Assembly: GCA_900544865.1 (NCBI GenBank)
Contig: UQXA01000005.1
Coordinates: 1 to 64,000, forward strand
DNA: 64,000 bases
Source: an uncultured Collinsella sp.
Lineage (GTDB): Bacteria > Actinomycetota > Coriobacteriia > Coriobacteriales > Coriobacteriaceae
Reading direction: 5' to 3'
Position 1 is the first letter of the stretch. The number at the start of each line of letters is the position of its first letter. Position numbers and translations under genes: made by a program. The notes beneath the pieces were generated by a model. The model was not told where the DNA came from. It worked only from the letters and a program-made list of their open reading frames with translations, and did not search any database. Positions 43,255-51,663 of this stretch are shown here, piece after piece.

Positions 43255-46125
43255 TCACGCTCCCTGTGCGGCAAGCGCCGCGGTCAGGACGATACCGGCG
43301 ATCTTGGCGGCCTTGACGTCATGCTTGTCGAAATCCTCCAAGGCCACCGAGATAGCGACCGTGGGTGAATCGTAAGGCGCAAAGCCAACGAACATCGAGT
43401 TGACGTTGGTGCCGCCGGTCTCGGCCGAACCGGTTTTGCCGGCGACCTTGACGCCCGGAATCTGGGCATCGGTACCGGTACCGGACTGGACAACCGCGAG
43501 CATAGCCTGCTTGACCTGGTCGGCCGTGGCGGAGCTGACGGCCTGACCAAGCGAGCGGGACTGCGTGGTCTTGACCACGGTTCCGTCCGGGGCGAGTACC
43601 TGGGCTACAAAGTACGGGTCCATGACCACGCCGCTGTTAGCGATGGCGGCGGCAATCACGGCGTTTTGCATGACGGTGGTCTGCGGGCCGGGCGTGTGGT
43701 CCATGCCGACAGGCTGGCCGGCGCCGGCCCAGGCGGTCTCCCACTCGGTCATGAGCGACGGGTCGGCCATGATGGAGGCCGCGGAGGTCAGGTCCTGGCC
43801 GAGCTTTTGGCCGTAGCCAAAGGCGTTGGCAAACTGCACGAGCGTGTTTGCGCCAACTTCGTTTGCCACCTGGCCAAAGACGACGTTGGAGGACACGGCA
43901 AAGGCCTGCTGCAGGCTGATGGTGCCGTAGCTCTCGTTGGCATAGTTGGTGACCGGTGCGTTGCCGATGTCCATGGAGCCGGGCGCCTGGTAGGTGCTGG
44001 TAAGGCTGGCGGTACCGGTCTCGAGTGCCGCGGAAAGCGTAACGACCTTAAACGTTGAGCCCGGCGTGTACAGCGCGTCCATGGCGCGATTGTACATGGA
44101 GCCGTCCTCGCCGCCGCCCGTCTGCAACAGGGCATCGATGTTGGTGTTGTCGTAGGTGGGCGAGCTGGCACATGCGAGCACCGCGCCGGTACGCGGGTCG
44201 ATGACCACTACAGCGCCCTTAAAGCCCTTGAGCGCCTGCTCGGCCGCCGTCTGGATACGCGAGTCGATGGTGAGCTTGGCGGTGTTGCCCGGCTGGGTCT
44301 GGCCCGCGAGCGACGCGATGGCGTTGTTCCAGCTGGAGTAATCCTTAGAGCCGGTGAGCGTGTCGTTCATGACGCTCTCGATGGCGGTGGTGCCATACTG
44401 CTGGCTCACGTAGCCAACCACGTGCGCTGCTAGGTTACCGTTGGGGTAGGAGCGTACGTAGGTGCCGTCCTCCTGCTGCAGCGACTCGGCCAGCGTCACG
44501 CCGTCGGACGTGATGATGGAACCGCGCTGGATGTACTTGGAGCGGGCGATGGTGTGGTTGTTGGTCGGCATGTCCTGATAGTCCTTGGCCTTGATGACTT
44601 GGACATAGGTGAGGTTGCCGATAAGGATGGCGAACAGCGCCGTAAAGGCGAGCACCGCACGAGTTAGACGGTTGGCAAGCGCAACGCGGCCGAGCACACC
44701 GGATTCAGGCGTGTCGAGCAGGCGACGGCGCATGCGCGAGCCGACGGAATGGCTACCGCTGCCGTAGGAAGACGAGGTGGCAAAGCGCGTGCCCGTCGGG
44801 GCGGCGGCCGATGCGACCTGATCATCGGTGATGGCGGCCATGGTGCCGGTGCCGGTAAGCTCTGCCTCGCGTCCGGTCGCCTCGTCACCGGCGCGTAGCA
44901 GGAGCGCGACGATGATAAAGCTTGCCAGCAGAGAGGAGCCGCCCTGACTCATAAAGGGCAGGGTGACGCCGGTCAGCGGAATCAGGCGGGTTACGCCGCC
45001 AACGATCAAGAAGGCCTGGAAGCTGATGGCGGCCGTAAGGCCCGTGGCGCTAAAGGCGGCGAGGTCGGATTTAGCGCGGGCAGCTGTGGTGAGGCCACGC
45101 ACGGCAAAGAGCATAAACAGGATGAGCACGGCGCCGCCGCCCAAAAGACCCATCTCCTCGCCGATGGCCGAGAAGATAAAGTCGGACTCGACGACAGGGA
45201 TGTTGTTGGCCATGCCGTTGCCGATGCCAACACCGACCAGACCGCCATCGGCAAGCGAGAAGAGCGACTGGACGATCTGGTAGCCCTGGCCCTGGGCGTC
45301 CTTAAACGGATCGACCCAAACCTGGAAACGCACCTGAACGTGCGATAGGAACTTGTAGGCGCCCACGGCTCCGACAGCTAAGAGCGCAAGGCCGATAACG
45401 ACATACGAAAAGCGCCCCGTGGCAACGTAGAGCATCAGCAAGAAGATGGTGTAGAACAGCACGGCCGAACCCAGGTCGCGTTCGAAGACGACGACGAGCA
45501 GGCACACACCCCACACGGCAAACAGCGGCAGCAGCAGTCGCAGGCGAGGGATCTTAAAGCCCAGGATCTTGCGGTTGGAGATGGAGAGTAGCTCGCGGTT
45601 CTCGGCCAGGTACCCGGCCAGGAACAGCACGATAAAGACCTTGGCGAACTCGCCAGGCTGGATGGTAAAGCCCGCGATGCGAATCCACAGCTTGGAGCCC
45701 GAGATCGTGGTGCCGATAAAGATAGGCAGCATCAGCAGAATGATGCCGATGATGCCAAAGGTGTACTTGTAGCGCATGACCACGTCGAGGTTTTTGACTA
45801 GTGCAAGCGTTCCCACCATGAGCGCCACCGAGACAAACAGGATGATGAGCTGTGAGATGGCGAGAGCGGGGGCGAGACGCGTCACGAACGTGATGCCGAT
45901 GCCCGAAAGTATAAATACGATGGGCAGGATGGCGGGGTCGGCACCGGGCGCCAAGATGCGCACGGCAATGTGGGCCGCGGCAAAGGCGGCAAAGAGGCCG
46001 ATCGGTACGGCGAGCGTCTCAAAGGAGATGGCAGCGCCCGCGGTGAGGACGTACATCGCATACAGCAGGATGACGGGGAACGCCGAGGCGATGAGCAAGA
46101 GCAGCTCGGTGTTGCGGCGACTCAT
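43255..46125 (-). CDS. SEDS glycosyltransferase fused to class B penicillin-binding protein (RodA/FtsW-PbpA fusion)
   Basis: A single 956-residue chain joins the two halves of a peptidoglycan synthase. Residues 1-410 form a polytopic SEDS glycosyltransferase (RodA/FtsW/SpoVE type): IRIAGFTIQPGEFAKVFIVLFLAGYLA, VVVFERDLGSAVLF with the catalytic Asp, and GQGYQIVQSLFSLADGGLVGVGIGNG. A linker of about 65 residues and a transmembrane helix (about 470-495) lead to a class B PBP: pedestal region, then the transpeptidase with SxxK (Ser690-Lys693, GSTFK), SSN (745-747) and KTG (897-899). In most actinobacteria rodA and pbpA are separate adjacent genes. The reading frame is open throughout, and the start at 46125 has AAAGGGAG upstream. 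It sits between the PP2C phosphatase and the PASTA kinase. Confidence 0.93.
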   Translation of the reverse strand: MSRRNTELLLLIASAFPVILLYAMYVLTAGAAISFETLAVPIGLFAAFAAAHIAVRILAPGADPAILPIVFILSGIGITFVTRLAPALAISQLIILFVSVALMVGTLALVKNLDVVMRYKYTFGIIGIILLMLPIFIGTTISGSKLWIRIAGFTIQPGEFAKVFIVLFLAGYLAENRELLSISNRKILGFKIPRLRLLLPLFAVWGVCLLVVVFERDLGSAVLFYTIFLLMLYVATGRFSYVVIGLALLAVGAVGAYKFLSHVQVRFQVWVDPFKDAQGQGYQIVQSLFSLADGGLVGVGIGNGMANNIPVVESDFIFSAIGEEMGLLGGGAVLILFMLFAVRGLTTAARAKSDLAAFSATGLTAAISFQAFLIVGGVTRLIPLTGVTLPFMSQGGSSLLASFIIVALLLRAGDEATGREAELTGTGTMAAITDDQVASAAAPTGTRFATSSSYGSGSHSVGSRMRRRLLDTPESGVLGRVALANRLTRAVLAFTALFAILIGNLTYVQVIKAKDYQDMPTNNHTIARSKYIQRGSIITSDGVTLAESLQQEDGTYVRSYPNGNLAAHVVGYVSQQYGTTAIESVMNDTLTGSKDYSSWNNAIASLAGQTQPGNTAKLTIDSRIQTAAEQALKGFKGAVVVIDPRTGAVLACASSPTYDNTNIDALLQTGGGEDGSMYNRAMDALYTPGSTFKVVTLSAALETGTASLTSTYQAPGSMDIGNAPVTNYANESYGTISLQQAFAVSSNVVFGQVANEVGANTLVQFANAFGYGQKLGQDLTSAASIMADPSLMTEWETAWAGAGQPVGMDHTPGPQTTVMQNAVIAAAIANSGVVMDPYFVAQVLAPDGTVVKTTQSRSLGQAVSSATADQVKQAMLAVVQSGTGTDAQIPGVKVAGKTGSAETGGTNVNSMFVGFAPYDSPTVAISVALEDFDKHDVKAAKIAGIVLTAALAAQGA

Positions 46126-46141
46126 AAGCGGCACTCCCTTT

Positions 46142-47941
46142 CTAATTCTTATCGGAGGCTTCGGCCTCGGCGGACTGTTCGGCGGTTTTCTCGGAATCTG
46201 ATTCGGAGGTCGATCCCTGATTGGTGTTGTCGCGAATCGTTTGCGCGTCGATCACCTGGCGGGTCTGCTCCTCGTCGATCTGGTGGCGGTACTTGGATAT
46301 CGTGTCCTGCGCATCGTCGACACTTGTTTGCGGAATGCCCGCCTTGAGGCGGTTTTGCGTGTCTTCGGGCAGGTCGGACAGCTTGATGCTGGTTTCGCTT
46401 TCGAGCCAGTGGAGCTTGAGTCCGAGTGGCTTGCCGGGCAGGCCGCGCCAGACGGCGACATTGCCCTGGTAGGTACCCAGGTAGTACGAGCCGGTGACAC
46501 CCGTGTAGGCCCAGATGCCAGCTGCCAGCACAAAGACGAGGGCCAGGATGGCGGCGATGGTAATGTTGCGGCGACGCACGCGTTGCGCCTCGCGCATGAC
46601 GCCATCGTCAACCAGGTCAACGACTACTACGGTCACGTTGTCGTGGCCGCCGGCGGCAAGCGCCGCGTCCACTAGGTTATCGACGCAGATTTGCGCGGTT
46701 GAGGACTGCGTGGCGATGTTCTCGATATCGCTATCGGGAATCATGCTCGAAAGGCCGTCGGAGCACAGGATCAGGCGGTCGCCTTCCTCGATATGCAGGG
46801 TGAAGTGGTCGGCATACATGGCGGGGTCCGAGCCCAGCGCACGGGTGATGACCGAACGGTTGGGGTGGACGCGAGCCTCGTCTGCCGTAATCTCGCCGGC
46901 GTCCACGAGTTCTTCCACATAGGAGTGGTCGTGGGTCACGCGGATGAGCGTGCCCTCGTGGAGCAGGTAGGCGCGAGAATCACCCACGTGGGCGATGGCG
47001 AGCGTGTCGTTTTCGATATAGGCGCAGGTGGCTGTGCAGCCCATGCCGGGCTTACCCAGGCCGTTCATGGCCGCCTCGATTACGGCGGCGTTGGCTGCCT
47101 CGACGGCTGCGGCCAGGCGTGCTGCGTCGGCGGACTGCGGGGCCGTCTTGGCAATAGTCTCGACGGCGATGGAAGAGGCTACCTCGCCGGCGGCGTGACC
47201 GCCCATGCCGTCGCATACGCAAAAGAGCGGCGACTGCACCAGGTAGGAATCCTCATTGTGCGGGCGCACGCAGCCAACGTCGGAGCGGGCGCCCCACATG
47301 AGTTGTGTGGTGGTGCCGGCATCATAGGTCGAGTCAGTCTCGATGCGCTCCTCGGTCAGGGGCTCAAAGCTCATGGTCGAGCCGGGGTCTTTGAGCTTGG
47401 CCTCAACGGCGGCAACGTCGATCTCGGCGGTGTCACCGGGAGAGACGGTGTCGGTCTCGACGTTTGATTCGGAATCGCCGGTGTCCGGGGAGTCGGGCTC
47501 CTCGGAAACGCGGGCGGTCGACTCGTCGTCTTGCGGGCTGACGTCTATAGGCTCGGGCGCCGGCGTAGACGCGGGCGCAACCTCGGATGCCGGGGCTATG
47601 GGAAACGCCGGCGCGGCGGGCTCGGGTGCCGCAAACACCGCAGCGCTCTCGTTGATTGCCGCGGCGACGGGCTCTGCAAAGTGAGCCGGCGCCGGGGTTG
47701 CTTCGGGCGCTGTGGGCTGTTCCGCAGCATGTGCGCCGATGGGCGCCGCTACGGCATCCTCTTCGTCCTCGTTATCGGCGAGATCCGAAATATCATGCGT
47801 TACATGCGAAAGAGGCAGGGAGAACACGGTGTCCTCGGGTTCCACGGGTGCGGAGCCCGCCGGAGCGGCGTGGGCCGGCGCAGCTGCGGCGGCAGCCGGT
47901 GCCTCGGTCATAGTTGCGGACTTGTTCTCCTCGTCGATCAT
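46142..47941 (-). CDS. pstP: PP2C-type Ser/Thr protein phosphatase with long N-terminal extension
   Basis: A 599-residue phosphatase that reverses the kinases of this operon. Residues 1-210 are a low-complexity Ala/Pro/Glu region, not usual in PstP/Stp, which normally starts at the catalytic domain. The PP2C domain (about 215-455) shows RSDVGCVRPHNEDS, CDGMGGHAAGE, AHVGDSRAY, ILCSDGLSSM and GGHDNVTVVVV with all metal-binding Asp present. One transmembrane segment follows (ITIAAILALVFVLAAGIWAY), then an outer domain and an acidic tail. The start overlaps the fhaB stop by four bases (ATGA). Confidence 0.93.
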   Translation of the reverse strand: MIDEENKSATMTEAPAAAAAAPAHAAPAGSAPVEPEDTVFSLPLSHVTHDISDLADNEDEEDAVAAPIGAHAAEQPTAPEATPAPAHFAEPVAAAINESAAVFAAPEPAAPAFPIAPASEVAPASTPAPEPIDVSPQDDESTARVSEEPDSPDTGDSESNVETDTVSPGDTAEIDVAAVEAKLKDPGSTMSFEPLTEERIETDSTYDAGTTTQLMWGARSDVGCVRPHNEDSYLVQSPLFCVCDGMGGHAAGEVASSIAVETIAKTAPQSADAARLAAAVEAANAAVIEAAMNGLGKPGMGCTATCAYIENDTLAIAHVGDSRAYLLHEGTLIRVTHDHSYVEELVDAGEITADEARVHPNRSVITRALGSDPAMYADHFTLHIEEGDRLILCSDGLSSMIPDSDIENIATQSSTAQICVDNLVDAALAAGGHDNVTVVVVDLVDDGVMREAQRVRRRNITIAAILALVFVLAAGIWAYTGVTGSYYLGTYQGNVAVWRGLPGKPLGLKLHWLESETSIKLSDLPEDTQNRLKAGIPQTSVDDAQDTISKYRHQIDEEQTRQVIDAQTIRDNTNQGSTSESDSEKTAEQSAEAEASDKN

Positions 47942-48354
47942 CGACGGTTCACCTTCATGACCACGTCGCCAATCTGGACTTCGTCGCCCTCACGCAGCGT
48001 CGCGGGCTCCACGAGCTGGCGGCCGTTGACGAGCGTGCCGTTAAGCGAGTTGAGGTCCTCGATGATGAGCGCCGGGCCCTGCAGCGAAAAGCGCGCATGC
48101 GAGGCCGAGACGAACGGTTCGTTGATGCAGATGTCCGAAGATGGCGAGCGACCGACGATGACGGGGCCGAGCATGTCTACGTGGATGCCGCGGATACCGC
48201 GCGGACCCTTGTCCACATCAATCGTCCAGATAGCCGAGTCGCGGCGCTGCCCGCGCACAAGTCCCACGCCGGTCTTCATGACGGCGAACAGGAAGATATA
48301 GAGCAGGGCGACCAGGACGATGCGGCCTGCAAAAAGGACGATATCGATGTTCAT
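47938..48354 (-). CDS. fhaB: FHA-domain protein FhaB (FipA)
   Basis: A 138-residue protein with an N-terminal transmembrane helix (IVLFAGRIVLVALLYIFLFAV) and a C-terminal FHA domain that binds phosphothreonine (VGRSPSSDICINEPFVSASHARF, LNSLNGTLVNG). In mycobacteria FhaB/FipA is a kinase substrate helping divisome proteins at the septum. It overlaps the phosphatase gene by four bases and follows fhaA by six bases. Confidence 0.93.
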   Translation of the reverse strand: MNIDIVLFAGRIVLVALLYIFLFAVMKTGVGLVRGQRRDSAIWTIDVDKGPRGIRGIHVDMLGPVIVGRSPSSDICINEPFVSASHARFSLQGPALIIEDLNSLNGTLVNGRQLVEPATLREGDEVQIGDVVMKVNRR

Positions 48355-48360
48355 AAGCGA

Positions 48361-49374
48361 CTATCCCCTAAATTCAAAGGTGCTCAGGCCAAACGTCAGC
48401 AGATCGCCGTTGCGCAGCGGGCAGCGCGTAATGCGGCGGTTGTTGACGAGCGTGCCGTTGGTGGAATTGAGGTCCTCGATCGACCAATCCGAGCCCGTAA
48501 AGGTGAGCTGGGCGTGGCGGCGCGACACGTTGGGGTCGCGCAGGGCAATGTCGGAAACTGAGCGCTCGCGACCGATGGTTACCTGTGCGGAGGTGATGCT
48601 ATGGCTCTCGCCGCTCACGACGTCGACGAGCTGGGCGAGCGGGCGCTGCGGGGCGCGAGTGCTCGCCATGTTGGAGGCGATGCCGGCTGCGGCGCCTAGG
48701 CCCACGGCGGCACCGGTCGCGGCGGCTCCGCCCATGCCGGCAAGCGCGTCGCGCGAGACGGTCTGCGGCACCGGGATGGGTGCTGCGGCGGGGTCGGGGA
48801 CGCTAGGCGCGAAGGGGTCTGCCACGGCAAGCGGGTCGGGAGCGGCGGCGCGAGGCGTCGGCTGCTGCTGGGGCATGGCGGCGGGGCGCTGCTGCTGCGG
48901 GGCAGCAAACTGCTGCTGGCCGGCGCGCGGGGCGCTGGCGGCACGGCTTGCCGCGGAGTTGTTCTGGCCCAGGCCGTTTTGATAGGCGCGCTCTTCTTCG
49001 TACAGGCGGCCGAGCGTGGGGGCATCGACGTTCTCGGCAAAGACCGAGAACTTGCCGGCGCGCAGCTGCGGATCGATCATAAAGCGCACGAGGGGCTCGC
49101 CGACAAAGACATAGCGGCGCTTTTCGGCCTGCGCCTTCACAAACTCGCGGACCTCGCGCGAAAGCTCGGGGTAGAACGGGGCGAGCATGGGATCGTCGTC
49201 GGCGGCGATAAGGATGGTATAGAGTGCCGGCGCCGTGTTGACGCCGTTAATCACCAGAGTCTGATCCTCCATGTCGCGAGCGGCCTGCTTAGCAAGCTTC
49301 TTAAAGGAGAACGGGGCACGGGTGGCACCGAAGATGCCGGCCACGTGGTCCTCGAAGATGTTCAGGAAGTTCAC
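48361..49374 (-). CDS. fhaA: FhaA-type protein (DUF3662 plus FHA domain)
   Basis: A 337-residue cytoplasmic protein with an N-terminal DUF3662 domain (1-115), a Gln/Pro/Ala-rich linker (125-240) and a C-terminal FHA domain (VTIGRERSVSDIALRDPNVSRRHAQL, LNSTNGTLVNN). In mycobacteria FhaA is phosphorylated by PknB and links it to the lipid II flippase MviN. The start codon is GTG at 49374, overlapping the upstream kinase stop by four bases (GTGA). Confidence 0.93.
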   Translation of the reverse strand: MNFLNIFEDHVAGIFGATRAPFSFKKLAKQAARDMEDQTLVINGVNTAPALYTILIAADDDPMLAPFYPELSREVREFVKAQAEKRRYVFVGEPLVRFMIDPQLRAGKFSVFAENVDAPTLGRLYEEERAYQNGLGQNNSAASRAASAPRAGQQQFAAPQQQRPAAMPQQQPTPRAAAPDPLAVADPFAPSVPDPAAAPIPVPQTVSRDALAGMGGAAATGAAVGLGAAAGIASNMASTRAPQRPLAQLVDVVSGESHSITSAQVTIGRERSVSDIALRDPNVSRRHAQLTFTGSDWSIEDLNSTNGTLVNNRRITRCPLRNGDLLTFGLSTFEFRG

Positions 49375-51224
49375 GAAAGATCACTCTCCGTATAGGTTCT
49401 TTGGTATCCGAGCAAATATAGGCATATCCCAACGATTATAGAGGATAGGGTTCCCGCAACCGCCGCCTTGGCGACGACCGCGGCTGCAAGGCTGGCAATT
49501 TCCATATGGTGTGCAAGACAGGACGCCGCTGAGCAGCCGATGCCGGTGGCAATGATGGCGGCGATTGCGGCAAGGTTTGAGCCCTGATCGGCACGCTTGG
49601 CATGGGCATTGAGCAGCGCAGATGACGCTGCGGCAGTTGCCGCGACCAGCACAAAGGCAGCCCAAAGGAGCGGGTCTCCCAGCGCTGCGGCAACGTTACC
49701 GAGCCCCAGCACGCCTCCGGCTGAAAGCGCGACCGTGGCCAGACGGGCAAAAAGCGCGCCCATGCCCGTTGCCGCGGCGGCGCTTGCCGGGCCGAGCCAA
49801 AATGACGCGACGCCGGCGGCGACCCCAGCTGCCAGGAAGGTATTGCCGGTCAGACAGCCAAGCGCGAGTGCACAGGTGAGCGCGGCGCTCGCGGCAGCCT
49901 CGGTGCGACCCCAGGCGATCCACCAACCGGACATGGCGGCGGCAAAGATCACCGCGACGGGCAACATCGACAGGATACCCTGCGCCTGCATGGTGGCGTT
50001 TGCCATGAGCACCAAAAAGCCCACAGCCGAGATGGCCGAGCCAATCTGGGGGGCCAGGCCAGCCGCCGCTCCGATCGCGATAGCCGCAATGACCAGGCCG
50101 GGAAGCGCCGCGACCCCGGCCGTTTGCATCAGCAAAAAGCTAAAGGTGCCGCACGTTAGCGCCGAGATAGTGCGCATGGTGTAGTCGCGCGCATGGCTCC
50201 AGCGCGTGCCCGCCCAGCCGAGTGCGGGGTCGACCTCGATGGCGTCGTCTTCGTAGCGCGACGGCTCGATATCGTCGAGCTCATGCTCGTCATCCGAAAG
50301 CTCGCCAACCATTTGCTCCAGGCTGCGACGGCCCTCGCGCACGCTGCCCAGACCGGCAAGGAGCTGGTCGCAAAATGCCTCGATGCTGTTGGGGCGGTCC
50401 TGCGGCATGGGGGAGAGCGCGCTCATGAGCGCGGCCTCGGCTCCCGGGGGAAAGTGTGGTATCAGCTCGCTGGGATAGGTGGCGCCGCCGATGATGCGGT
50501 CGAGCGAGTCGGCGGGCGTGGCCGCCATAAAGGGAGCGCTGCCGCACAGGCCCTCGTAGATCACACAGGCGAGGGCAAAGACATCAGCGCGTTCGTCGAC
50601 CGTGCCGGTCTCGATATCGAGCTGCTCGGGCGGCATGTAGCCGATGGTGCCGCCGCGCGAGCCGCCAAAGCCACCGGCGGACGACAGTCGCGCCATGCCA
50701 AAGTCGGTGAGCTTTACATTGCCCGAGTGGTCGATGAGCACGTTGGCGGGCTTAATGTCCAGGTGGAGTACGCCATTACTATGGGCGAAGGTGAGCGCCT
50801 GGCCTAGGGCATCGGCAATGGCTGCGGCCTCGTCAAAGGTAAGTGAGTGGCCGTCCACGCGATGTAAAAACTCGGCCAGCGACATGCCATCGACATATTC
50901 CATAACCAGGTAGGCATAGGTTGTGTCGTGCGTAAAGTCGATGACCTGCACGATGTTGGGATGTTGAAGCATGGCGGCAGTGTGCGCCTCGCGCAGGACA
51001 TCCATGATGTCGCTGGCGGGCATGCCGGCACCGTTGATAAGGGGGATGCGCTTAATGGCGACGCGGCGGCGCAGATGCGTGTCGCGGCAGATCTCGATGG
51101 AGCCAAAACCGCCGGTCGCAAGTGTCTCGAGCGGCTGGTACCGCTTGAGCAGCTCGCGAGAGCTGGTGCCCTCCAAAGGAACGTCCGGCGAGAACCGGGC
51201 GGTATGTTGCGAGAAAAGCGGCAT
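49371..51224 (-). CDS. polytopic Ser/Thr protein kinase without PASTA domains
   Basis: The first gene of the envelope operon, 617 residues. The kinase domain (about 20-285) has ATGGFGSIE, a lysine in VAIKRI, HLDIKPANV (catalytic Asp kept; the usual Arg is Leu, so activation-loop control may differ) and DFG. After an acidic linker come about eight to ten hydrophobic segments (370-615), unlike the single-span PknA or PknB. The start at 51224 (MPLFSQ) has GAGGG upstream. It may be the local counterpart of PknA, with a membrane domain of unknown ligand. Confidence 0.88.
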   Translation of the reverse strand: MPLFSQHTARFSPDVPLEGTSSRELLKRYQPLETLATGGFGSIEICRDTHLRRRVAIKRIPLINGAGMPASDIMDVLREAHTAAMLQHPNIVQVIDFTHDTTYAYLVMEYVDGMSLAEFLHRVDGHSLTFDEAAAIADALGQALTFAHSNGVLHLDIKPANVLIDHSGNVKLTDFGMARLSSAGGFGGSRGGTIGYMPPEQLDIETGTVDERADVFALACVIYEGLCGSAPFMAATPADSLDRIIGGATYPSELIPHFPPGAEAALMSALSPMPQDRPNSIEAFCDQLLAGLGSVREGRRSLEQMVGELSDDEHELDDIEPSRYEDDAIEVDPALGWAGTRWSHARDYTMRTISALTCGTFSFLLMQTAGVAALPGLVIAAIAIGAAAGLAPQIGSAISAVGFLVLMANATMQAQGILSMLPVAVIFAAAMSGWWIAWGRTEAAASAALTCALALGCLTGNTFLAAGVAAGVASFWLGPASAAAATGMGALFARLATVALSAGGVLGLGNVAAALGDPLLWAAFVLVAATAAASSALLNAHAKRADQGSNLAAIAAIIATGIGCSAASCLAHHMEIASLAAAVVAKAAVAGTLSSIIVGICLYLLGYQRTYTESDLS

Positions 51225-51382
51225 GGCCAACCCTCGTGCGTTTAAAGTTCGTTTGCGAGTGGCGGGCGCGGAGCCGAGCCATTCGCGGCGGCATAGATGC
51301 TGCTAGTGTAGCACGCTCGGTTGCATGGTGAAGGTAGCGGGGTGAGGTGGCCTATCTGGCTTGGCCCTCGTCTCGACCCATC

Positions 51383-51524
51383 CGGAAAGCGCGTCCCAGT
51401 TTTCGTCCAAATTGCGGGATGCGCTTTCCCAACGGGGCAGGCTGCGGAAACTGCATCCCAGAATATTGACTCAGAACGGGATGCGCTTTCCGAATCGGCG
51501 CTCAAAAGGAAACCGCATCCCGCT
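51383..51524. repeat. array of GGAAAGCGCATCCC-type palindromic units
   Basis: Five units alternate in orientation (GGAAAGCGCGTCCC, GGGATGCGCTTTCC, GGAAACTGCATCCC, GGGATGCGCTTTCC, GGAAACCGCATCCC). They fill most of the gap between the divergent kinase operon and the membrane regulator. Same family as 4061, 17008 and 40524. Confidence 0.78.
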
Positions 51525-51663
51525 TTGATGCGGGGACTGCGGACAAAAGCTGGACCGTGATCTGGCTCGGATTGGAGTTCGCCTGAAGCGTTGATGCTGG
51601 CTGGTGTGGGCGCGGAGATAAACGAGCGGCTCGAGCGATATAATGACACGCTATGGAGGCCAT

